From Thermodesulfovibrionia bacterium (lineage in GTDB: Bacteria > Nitrospirota > Thermodesulfovibrionia > UBA6902): 9,117 nt of DNA. The notes beneath the pieces were generated by a model, which ran no database searches, had not been told where the DNA came from, and saw only the letters and a list, made by a program, of their open reading frames with translations. The stretch covers positions 1-9,117 of the forward strand of contig CAMYJJ010000116.1 in the NCBI GenBank assembly GCA_947258735.1. The letters run 5' to 3'. Made by a program: the position numbers and the translations under genes. Of this stretch, positions 1 to 5,307 are shown piece by piece. Numbering within the stretch: the first letter of the stretch is position 1; each line of letters starts with the position of its first letter.

Positions 1-138
1 ATCACCTTTCAGTCTGAATTCAGACCCGACAACAGACCCTTCAGGCGAGCAGCAGTTCTTATAGATCATCATAAAGATCTTCAGCCGCTGTTCATTGGAG
101 AGGGCCTTAAAGATTCTGGAATAGTTCGATAGTTTCAT
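1..138 (-). CDS. ArsR-family HTH regulator, N-terminal part (cut by window edge)
   Basis: The minus strand reads 46 codons without a stop from an ATG at 138-136 to the window edge, so the 3' end is missing. The protein begins MKLSNYSRIFKALSNEQR and continues LKIFMMIYKNCC. The pattern of an aromatic/basic stretch, then 'FKALSNEQRLKIF', is the first helix pair of ArsR/SmtB winged-helix repressors (usual form 'KALSDPTRLRIL'). The DNA-recognition helix and any metal or ligand site lie outside the window, so the inducer cannot be named. Two cysteines (residues 29-30) are visible, but whether they sense anything is unknown. No Shine-Dalgarno sequence precedes the ATG, and the predicted -10 box ends only about seven bases before it, so the mRNA may be leaderless. 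The gene is divergent from the riboswitch-controlled gene on the right. Confidence 0.8.
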   Translation of the reverse strand, partial: MKLSNYSRIFKALSNEQRLKIFMMIYKNCCSPEGSVVGSEFRLKGD

Positions 139-142
139 TATA

Positions 143-173
143 TTAGAATAATCTAAATAATTCTCTTTGTCAA
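143..173 (-). promoter_or_regulatory. arsR promoter with overlapping palindromic operator candidate
   Basis: On the minus strand a consensus -35 box TTGACA (173-168) is separated by 17 bases from TATTCT (150-145), a fair -10 box. The palindrome TTAGA-ATAA-TCTAA (143-156) covers the -10 box. ArsR proteins bind short AT-rich palindromes at their own promoters, so this is a plausible autorepression site. The operator role is inferred; the boxes and the palindrome are seen directly. Confidence 0.55.
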
Positions 174-286
174 GTTTTTTAACCGGCTATTGATAGCATT
201 TGTACGAAATATGTATTCAGATAGCGCATCAATCATCTGTTTTTAAATAACTGCCTACATGCATGAAAAGGCAATTAATTTTTATC

Positions 287-315
287 TTGACAGGTACTCA
301 TATGTGTGATAATTA
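287..315 (+). promoter_or_regulatory. Sigma-70-like promoter of the riboswitch leader
   Basis: A perfect -35 box TTGACA (287-292) is followed after 17 bases by TAATTA (310-315). An overlapping alternative -10, GATAAT (308-313), is preceded by TG (305-306) as in an extended -10 promoter, with a 15-base spacer. Transcription would start near 320, about 65 bases before the aptamer, and the leader up to the ATG at 656 would be about 335 nt. The 180-286 interval upstream shows nothing I can name. Confidence 0.6.
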
Positions 316-385
316 TCTACTATGGGAAAGAGAGGGAGCACCTTAGTATATATATTTGCAATTATCTAATCATATAGAAAATAGT

Positions 386-476
386 TGTTTCCGGATAAAG
401 CCAACCCCACTTGAACAAAGGGGACGGAAAGCAAAGGGTCTTAGTTACTCTATTAAGACAGCCGGGCTGCCAAAGG
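386..476 (+). promoter_or_regulatory. GEMM-I riboswitch aptamer, cyclic AMP-GMP (GEMM-Ib) subtype likely
   Basis: The conserved GEMM-I core is present in order: AAAGCCAACC (397-406), a capped stem, GGGACGGAAAGC (421-432), a second stem GTCTTA (438-443) / TAAGAC (454-459), then AGCCGGGCTGCC (460-471). The first stem pairs CCC and CTT with AAG and GGG around the pentaloop GAACA (413-417), which fits the GNR(N)A form of the GNRA loop that docks on the second stem. Aligned by eye to the Vc2 c-di-GMP aptamer, the base matching G20 is A399. A at this position characterises the Geobacter cyclic AMP-GMP-responsive GEMM-Ib group, and the second-stem and 3' sequences also resemble that group. Class assignment is firm; ligand assignment is an inference from one base and overall resemblance. 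Confidence 0.85.
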
Positions 477-508
477 AAGATTAATTTCAGGCATGCCCGG
501 CTTTTTTT
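460..508 (+). terminator. Intrinsic terminator forming the riboswitch expression platform
   Basis: AGCCGGGCTGCC (460-471) pairs with GGCATGCCCGGCT (490-502) as a 12-bp GC-rich stem with one bulged T (494), followed by a run of seven Ts (502-508). The left arm is the conserved 3' segment of the GEMM aptamer, so aptamer folding and terminator folding exclude each other. This architecture predicts an ON switch: ligand holds the left arm and transcription reads through to the gene at 656. Confidence 0.85.
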
Positions 509-655
509 ATTAACCCAGCAAAGGGAACCTGTTTACAAGTTTATCTAAGGTTCGCGTAATACTGTTGAAGGAGTTGATAACGGCAGAGGGTAACATAATA
601 CCACGTTAGAACAGGCGTGTTTTCGTGGAATGAACATTTGAAAGGAGGGAACATA
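509..655 (+). other. 5' leader between terminator and start codon, with RBS and hairpin
   Basis: No gene is seen here. A hairpin is possible in which CCACG (601-605) pairs with CGTGG (624-628) outside AACA (610-613) / TGTT (618-621). The strong ribosome binding site AAGGAGG (642-648) lies seven bases before the ATG at 656. It decides the start of the downstream gene over an upstream in-frame ATG at 617, which has no such site. Confidence 0.6.
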
Positions 656-2111
656 ATGTCTGATATATCGATTAACAAAGTATACGTCATCTCATTGCTT
701 CTCATGGTATTTCTGATTCCGGGTCTGTCAGATGGTGCGTGTAATGCTGACCCGGCCGGTACGTATATTGAGGCAGAGAATTTCACAGATACCATAGTAC
801 AGGGAGGTACGTATACACCATCAACTGCAGATACAGGATTTTTAGGTGACGCTTATCTATTGGCAGGAACCAGCAGCACATCATCCAGTTGTCCATCGAC
901 GTCTGAAGGCAAAAAGTATGAACTGTTTTTTCCTGAAACAGGAATCTACAAGGTATGGATACGGGGGAAGTCCTCAGGAGGCACGTCTGACTCGGTGTTT
1001 ATCGGGGTGGATGGTCAGTGTGTAGGGGCATTAAACCATAACAGGGTGCATGGACAGTGGCTATGGTCAAACAGTATACAAAACACGTCACCAACGGGCA
1101 ACAATACCATCTCTATTGAATACGGTAGGCACACATGAGATAAATGTATGGATACGGGAGAGCGGGCATAAACTTGATGCCATATATATCACAAAGGGAA
1201 CGGAGACGCCTACGGATGGTTCCAAGCAAAAAGAGATTAATCCAACCGATTGTGAAGAGGAGATCTGTAACAATAACATCGATGATGACGGCGATAATGA
1301 CATTGATTGTGATGATGGGGACTGCGATGGAGATCCTGCGTGTATAACGGGCCAGCCGAAGACCACCGAGGTGCATGTTGATCTGATGTCCAACCAGATA
1401 CACATCGTGGGTGATAACATCGAACCGGACATGGGTTTAGTGACAACGCTCGGCGAATTCCCGGAATCACTGATCTGTGGTATACCCAACAGCATGTCAT
1501 TAACCTGCGCACTGCCCGAAGGCATCACCCCCGGAGATTATCGTCTGAGGGTAGAGGCACTTGATGGGAAGTACGATGAGTACGACTTGACTATAGCGAA
1601 TGATTTAACCGATGCACTGTGTGCACTATACAGGGCAAACGGAAACCCCCTGCCGGGATGTTATGAAATTGGCGAATTGGGCCCCGCGGGCGGAATCGTG
1701 TTTTATATCACTGATGGTGGATTCCACGGCCTAGCGGCCGATTATGAAGACTTGAGCTCAGATTCACAATGGGGATGTTATGAATCAGAGATAACGGGAG
1801 CCGATGGAACCGCAGTGGGTACAGGCGAACAAAACACGGCAGACATTATAGAACAGGGGTGCACTGGCACTGACTCCTCGCCGTCTGCAGCTGAAGTAGC
1901 GTATGCACCAGGCTGGTTTTTGCCATCAAAAGATGAGTTGAATGAATTGTACCTGCAAAGAGCCGTTGTGGGCGGTTTATCTAGTGACTACTACTGGAGT
2001 TCGTCGGAGGGCAGTAGCAGCGGCGCGTGGGCCCAGAACTTCACCAATGGCGTCCAGTCCAGCAGCAGTAAGAACCTCACGCTCAGAGTGCGTGCTGTTC
2101 GGAGCTTTTAA
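656..2111 (+). pseudogene. Secreted DGR variable protein with C-terminal DUF1566 domain, one frameshift
   Basis: The start at 656 has a strong AAGGAGG site. The frame ends early at TGA 1136-1138, but homology continues in the next frame (gta ggc aca cat, from 1125). Removing one G at 1124-1125 restores a protein of about 484 residues. Order: signal peptide (1-28, hydrophobic VISLLLMVFLIPG); a galactose-binding-like beta domain from YIEAENF (37-43) that crosses the lesion to 'GTHEINVWIRESGHKLDAI'; a Cys/Asp-rich MopE-like motif 'EICNNNIDDDGDNDIDC' (about 200-230); an IPT/TIG-like domain (about 236-316, 'LPEGITPGDYRLRVEA'); and DUF1566 (about 325-484) with 'GWFLPSKDELNELY' and 'YYWSSSE'. The protein is probably exported and displayed outside the cell. 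It follows a GEMM-I riboswitch and precedes avd, so it is read as the DGR target protein. The lesion could be decay, a sequencing error or, less likely, programmed frameshifting. Confidence 0.8.
1992..2108 (+). other. Putative DGR variable repeat (VR) at the 3' end of the DUF1566 gene
   Basis: Between YYWSSSE and the terminal RVRAVRSF, conserved codons (tgg 2028, cag 2034, aac 2037, ttc 2040, ggc 2049, cag 2055, aag 2070) alternate with positions that nearly all carry NNY codons: ggc, agt, agc, agc, ggc, gcc, acc, gtc, tcc, agc, agc, agt, ctc, ctc. That is what adenine-specific mutagenesis of AAC/AAT template codons gives: the first two bases vary and the third stays C or T. The unvaried end (aga gtg cgt gct gtt cgg agc ttt) would hold the initiation-of-mutagenic-homing sequence. 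The codon pattern is seen directly; the DGR reading also rests on the avd gene next door. No template repeat is visible in the window. Confidence 0.75.
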
Positions 2112-2162
2112 CTATTTAGCTATTTAACTATTTAAATTTATCGCGAAGCGGTCGATTTTTTT
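2112..2162 (+). repeat. Three tandem 8-bp units and a small hairpin after the variable repeat
   Basis: CTATTTAG, CTATTTAA and CTATTTAA follow one another (2112-2135) straight after the stop codon. Next comes a small hairpin, CGC-GAA-GCG (2142-2150), or alternatively ATCG (2140-2143) with CGAT (2153-2156), and a run of seven Ts (2156-2162) that touches the avd ATG. DGRs often need a hairpin just downstream of VR for efficient homing; this one is short, so it could instead be a weak terminator or a remnant. Confidence 0.5.
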
Positions 2163-2515
2163 ATGGTGCTGTATTACGACTTACCCGTTTACCGGGATAC
2201 GTATAAACTGATTCTGGAGATTTTTGAAGTGACGAAAGATTTTCCGATAGAATATAAGTATACCCTGGGGCAGGACATAAAACGTGACGCTCTGCAGCTG
2301 GTCAGAAGTATTTACAGGGCCAATAAAACGGCACATATAAAAGAGCGGAAACATTCATGGATGAGTTTGAGCTGCTCAAACTGGAAATACGCCTGTGCAG
2401 TGATATGAGAGTACTGACCTGAAAAAAACAGGCTGTGCTGAGTATGCTCATGGACGGCATCGGCAGACAGGTTACCGGCTGGCGTAATGCCAGCGGGTTA
2501 ATAATGAATATCTGA
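2163..2515 (+). pseudogene. avd: DGR accessory protein Avd, broken by a frameshift and an in-frame TGA
   Basis: Avd is a small four-helix-bundle protein that forms a barrel-like pentamer and works with the DGR reverse transcriptase in mutagenic retrohoming. The start MVLYYDLPVYRDTYKLI, then 'FPIEYKYTLGQDIKRDA' and 'LVRSIYRANK', are typical of bacterial Avd/four-helix-bundle proteins of DGR cassettes. After residue 64 ('KERKH') the frame is lost and stops at 2406-2408. Inserting one T near 2354-2355 restores 'FMDEFELLKLEIRLCSDM', which ends at TGA 2420-2422. Past that TGA the same frame continues KKQAVLSMLMDG, then 'IGRQVTGWRNASG', to a true stop at 2513-2515. The family's usual length is about 115-125 residues, matching the repaired gene (about 117). 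Two independent lesions argue for real decay. There is no good ribosome binding site before the ATG. Other genes nearby end in TGA, so recoding of TGA is unlikely. Confidence 0.85.
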
Positions 2516-2532
2516 CGTTATTTAATCTAATC

Positions 2533-3549
2533 TTGAGCTCTCGCGTGATACAACAGATAAAAAAATATATAAAAATATGCAGTATTACCACGAAATATGT
2601 ATTACTAAATAGAAGCAATACATATTGTCACTTTGTCTGGGATTCTGCATTTATTCAAAACAATGGAGATGTTTTCAGTTGTTTTCAATTAAAGCCAGGA
2701 ATAATCGGTAATATTTACCGTAAAGATTTATCAAGCATGTGGAAAAATGGGATAAAACTGAAAATGTTCCGACTTATGACATTATACAAATGCTTATATT
2801 GTGATCAGGTATGCAAAATTTTATCAAAGAAACAAAGAGAAGAGACCGTTCATCATTTATCTGGTCTCAAACATCCCAAAACTGTATGGATTCGCTATGG
2901 ACGACGTTGTAACCTGCGTTGCATAATGTGCTCTCAAGATCATCACTCCAAAATTTCTATTGATAGCGATGTCATGAAACGTAACATCGATTGGAGCAAA
3001 GTTGAAAATATTATGCTTGAAGGGGGAGAAATATTAGCCATGAAAAATGCCAAAGAATTTTATCTGTGGCTAACAAAAACATTAAACAAAAAGGTAAATA
3101 TAATAACTAACGGGACATTAATCGATAATGAATGGGCTGAGCATTTAGTGAATGGATCGAAAGAGATAGCAATATCCGTGAATGCGGCGACAAAAGAAAC
3201 TCACGAGGCTGTCAATATAGGATCTGACTTCACCAAGGTTATAAATAATATTAGAATGCTGATAGAAAAAAGAAATTGTTTAAATCTGGATACAAGAATT
3301 ATATACAAATACACTATCATACCGAAAAATATACATGAAATTGCTGAAGCAATAAACTTTGCCGACAGCCTGGGTTGCAGCAAAATCCATTATGGTTACT
3401 CCGGATTAATCCCTTCGTTCCTGAAAGAAAATACTGTATTTAGGGAAAGGATAAAAAAAAGGTTGGATCGTTTTATGAATGCCAAGATGAAAATCGAGGT
3501 GGATGGAAAGACATTAGGACAATTAGGGCTTATAGAAAGACGCTATTAA
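2533..3549 (+). CDS. Radical SAM protein with N-terminal SPASM-like cysteine segment
   Basis: The radical SAM motif C126-x3-C130-x2-C133 ('CNLRCIMC') would bind the [4Fe-4S] cluster that cleaves S-adenosylmethionine. 'LEGGE' and 'NIITNGTLI' match later barrel strands. The unusual part is at the N-terminus: C32, 'NNGDVFSC' (C50), 'IIGNIYRKDLSSMW', then C87, C90 and C94. This is the order of a SPASM-type auxiliary cluster domain, which more often follows the barrel. No second SPASM segment is seen at the C-terminus. Such enzymes modify peptides or sugars; no precursor peptide is visible, so the substrate is unknown. The start is uncertain: TTG 2533 and GTG 2545 both lack a clear ribosome binding site. 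The gene is clearly more AT-rich and Lys/Ile/Asn-rich than its neighbours and lies between a decayed DGR and an IS remnant, which suggests horizontal origin. Confidence 0.8.
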   Translation: MSSRVIQQIKKYIKICSITTKYVLLNRSNTYCHFVWDSAFIQNNGDVFSCFQLKPGIIGNIYRKDLSSMWKNGIKLKMFRLMTLYKCLYCDQVCKILSKKQREETVHHLSGLKHPKTVWIRYGRRCNLRCIMCSQDHHSKISIDSDVMKRNIDWSKVENIMLEGGEILAMKNAKEFYLWLTKTLNKKVNIITNGTLIDNEWAEHLVNGSKEIAISVNAATKETHEAVNIGSDFTKVINNIRMLIEKRNCLNLDTRIIYKYTIIPKNIHEIAEAINFADSLGCSKIHYGYSGLIPSFLKENTVFRERIKKRLDRFMNAKMKIEVDGKTLGQLGLIERRY

Positions 3550-3573
3550 CTGGAAGGCCGGTCGTAAGCTTCC

Positions 3574-3741
3574 CTATTTAGTTGACACTTCTAAATTAGA
3601 GTTTTCGGCATATTGTTTCATGTATTCTGCTGGTGTAAGATCAGCAAGTGAATCATGAGGACGTTCCTCATTATAGCGTATCATCCACCAGTATGTTTAT
3701 TCCCTTACCTCTTCTAAATCCCTGAACAGATACACAATAAA
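3574..3741 (-). pseudogene. IS3-family transposase (OrfB), C-terminal remnant
   Basis: The minus strand reads YLFRDLEEVRE, a stop, then TYWWMIRYNEERPHDS and 'LADLTPAEYMKQYAENSN', ending at a stop at 3576-3574. 'YNEERPH' and 'TPAEY' are the C-terminal signature of the DDE integrase core of IS3-family OrfB. Only about 55 codons survive, with no catalytic Asp/Asp/Glu region. An internal TAA stands where a Lys codon would fit. The remnant begins about 25 bases after the radical SAM stop codon and ends next to a strong palindrome. It is a scar of past insertion and deletion and encodes nothing functional. Confidence 0.8.
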
Positions 3742-3744
3742 CTA

Positions 3745-3764
3745 CCCCGCCGCAAGCGGCGGGG
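3745..3764. repeat. Perfect 9-bp palindrome, REP-like
   Basis: CCCCGCCGC-AA-GCGGCGGGG is a perfect inverted repeat with a two-base gap in the DNA, all G+C in an AT-rich background. Neither strand follows it with a convincing T-run, so an intrinsic terminator is not the best reading. It resembles short intergenic REP-type palindromes that occur in many copies per genome, some mobilised by Y1/RAYT transposases. Copy number cannot be seen from one window. Confidence 0.55.
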
Positions 3765-4140
3765 AATAGGACCCCAAGGGATTTAAATGATTGGAAGTCA
3801 AATTATTATTGAAAATATATCTGACTTATGGTGCGATAATAATATTTATCGCGTTATCTGTAGTATCCATTATTGTGCTACAAGATCGGCCATTCATACA
3901 TGTAGGGACGGGGTAACTCCGTCCCTGTCCGCTTTGTAGCGTAATTTCTACAAAACTAAAGCATTTTACAGTAAGATTCGATATATAATGAGATACAAAG
4001 ATAATTGAGTCATTGTTTCTGTTATTAAGAAACTATTATAATCACCTGTCAATGAGTGCTCTCTGTGGTCAGCCAGGAAATTCAAGGTACGGTCTGATGT
4101 TAGTTTGCTATATGAGAGTCTCCCTTGCCTTACACTGTGA
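3765..4140. other. Non-coding stretch with three hairpins
   Basis: No supported gene lies here. Inverted repeats seen: GCGATAA (3833-3839) / TTATCGC (3846-3852); AGGGACGG (3904-3911) / CCGTCCCT (3919-3926); and TTTGTAG (3933-3939) / CTACAAA (3948-3954). None is followed by a T-run on the plus strand. They may be degenerate mobile repeats or structured 5' leader elements of the operon at 4141. Confidence 0.45.
4013..4042 (+). promoter_or_regulatory. Candidate promoter of the enzyme operon
   Basis: A perfect -10 box TATAAT (4037-4042) has TTGTTT (4013-4018) 18 bases upstream as a weak -35. Transcription would start near 4049, giving a leader of about 90 nt. A second perfect TATAAT (3984-3989) lacks a well-spaced -35, since TTTACA (3965-3970) is only 13 bases away. 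No operator or terminator is evident between here and 4141. Confidence 0.4.
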
Positions 4141-5223
4141 ATGGATATGAAAAGAGAAAAAATCAGGTTGCTTATAACAGACCTTGACCACCCTGTTGTC
4201 CCGAACACACTGGAGAGTTTAAGAAATAATTCTGAATGTGAGTTTTATATTGTGGGAACCGATACAAATGAAGATGCCATTGGTTTTTCTTGGGCTGATC
4301 GTCAATACACTGTTCCGCATGCATCTGACGCGGAATATATAAAAAAACTTAAAGACATCTGCCGGAAAGAACACATTGACCTTGTCATACCCTGGTCGGA
4401 TGCCGAAGTTGAAGTTATATCCCGTGCCTCATCAGATTTTAAAAACAATGGTGTTGCTCTTCTCTGCGGATCATATCAATCAATACGGCTTGCGGGCGAC
4501 AAAAAGAATTTACTTGAGAAGCTGAAGGAAACGGATATCCCCTGTCCTGAATTTGAATCGGCTTCATCAGCTGATGATATTGAAAAGGCTGCTGTACGAC
4601 TCGGATATCCAGGGAAAAAAGTGATAGTAAAACCCCGGAATTCTCACGGGGGACGGGGCATATGGATCCTGGATTCAGAAATACAGCTGCTGCAGAAACA
4701 TCCTGCACAGCACTTGCCGCTTCAGGCGTTTCTGTCAGTTATTAACGAGGCACAGAGACTGAAAAAAAACATACCCGAGTATCTTGTGATGCAATTTCTG
4801 CCCGGTGAAGACTACAGTGTAGATGTTCTTGCCGACAGGGGCATGCCGGTTTATATTATACCCCGCTGCAGAATAAAGGCCGTAGAAGGTGCATCTCAAA
4901 GAGGGGAAATCACTAACAACCCTGTAGTAAGCGCTATTGTGAAAAAGATCGTGAGGATGTTTGATCTTCATCTCAATGTAAATATTCAATTAAGATACTC
5001 CCTTACCGATGGGGGCAGTCCGTCTGTGTATGAAGTGAACCCTCGAATATCCGGTTCTATCGTTACCAACAATGGAGCTGGAGCTGATCTGTTATACTAC
5101 GGCATACGACTGGCCCTCGGGAGGGAACTACCAAAAGCAGAAACACTGAAGGTGCAACGCACAGGATTTGTGCGGTACTGGACTGAGAAATATATAAAAA
5201 GTAATGAGAGAGTTTTGATTTAG
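4141..5223 (+). CDS. ATP-grasp ligase, carbamoyl-phosphate-synthase-like
   Basis: ATP-grasp enzymes activate a carboxylate as an acyl phosphate and join it to an amine or similar nucleophile. Residues 1-115 form a Rossmann-like pre-ATP-grasp domain ('IRLLITDLDHPVVPNTLESL'). 'VIVKPRNSHGGRGIWIL' (161-177) supplies the ATP-binding lysine K164 and the glycine loop. 'EYLVMQFLPGEDYSVDV' is the central hinge/strand region, and E298-V-N300-P-R302 ('YEVNPRISGS') is the metal-binding motif. At 360 residues it is a free-standing ligase like the stand-alone CarB-like proteins of polysaccharide and natural-product clusters. True CarB is about three times longer. An in-frame stop at 4138-4140 limits the start to ATG 4141 or ATG 4147; neither has a clear ribosome binding site. 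It is the first gene of the enzyme block. Substrates are not predictable. Confidence 0.85.
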   Translation: MDMKREKIRLLITDLDHPVVPNTLESLRNNSECEFYIVGTDTNEDAIGFSWADRQYTVPHASDAEYIKKLKDICRKEHIDLVIPWSDAEVEVISRASSDFKNNGVALLCGSYQSIRLAGDKKNLLEKLKETDIPCPEFESASSADDIEKAAVRLGYPGKKVIVKPRNSHGGRGIWILDSEIQLLQKHPAQHLPLQAFLSVINEAQRLKKNIPEYLVMQFLPGEDYSVDVLADRGMPVYIIPRCRIKAVEGASQRGEITNNPVVSAIVKKIVRMFDLHLNVNIQLRYSLTDGGSPSVYEVNPRISGSIVTNNGAGADLLYYGIRLALGRELPKAETLKVQRTGFVRYWTEKYIKSNERVLI

Positions 5224-5229
5224 TAAAGA

Positions 5230-5277
5230 ATGTACCTCAGTCCATCATATGAGGATAATGGTAGCCGACAGGTACAT
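5230..5277. repeat. Intergenic hairpin between the first two operon genes
   Basis: ATGTACCT (5230-5237) pairs with AGGTACAT (5270-5277). The 32-base loop can pair again as CCAT (5242-5245) / ATGG (5258-5261). No T-run follows, so it is not a standard terminator. It lies just upstream of the ribosome binding region of the oxidoreductase gene and could tune its translation or mark an mRNA processing site. The function is inferred. Confidence 0.4.
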
Positions 5278-5307
5278 GTTATCTGATCTGGAAAGAGAGA
5301 TATATAC

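Noticed and set aside
188..233. Weak inverted repeats ATTGAT/ATCAAT and TGCCT/AGGCA between arsR and the riboswitch promoter
   Set aside because: Five- or six-base arms with long loops are expected by chance in AT-rich intergenic DNA.
541..795. Minus-strand ORF of 84 codons opposite the leader and signal peptide
   Set aside because: No ribosome binding site and no recognisable domain; it overlaps the well-supported start at 656 and is a shadow of that gene.
1088..1528. Minus-strand ORFs opposite the MopE-like and IPT-like regions
   Set aside because: They are complements of a repetitive Asp/Asn-rich coding region and show no family features.
2112..2162. Tandem octamers as a CRISPR or attachment site
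   Set aside because: The units are contiguous without spacers, and no second copy flanks an element in the window.
2420..2422. TGA read as an amino acid (alternative genetic code) to rescue avd
   Set aside because: The oxidoreductase ends in TGA within an ATGA overlap and the PLP gene also ends in TGA, so TGA works as a stop here. The frameshift in avd remains in any case.
3551..3573. GGAAG...CTTCC hairpin after the radical SAM stop as a terminator
   Set aside because: Only five base pairs with a long loop and no T-run; it may simply be the end region of the IS remnant.
3966..4208. Minus-strand ORF of 80 codons upstream of the ATP-grasp gene
   Set aside because: No homology, no ribosome binding site, and it overlaps the start of a strongly supported gene.
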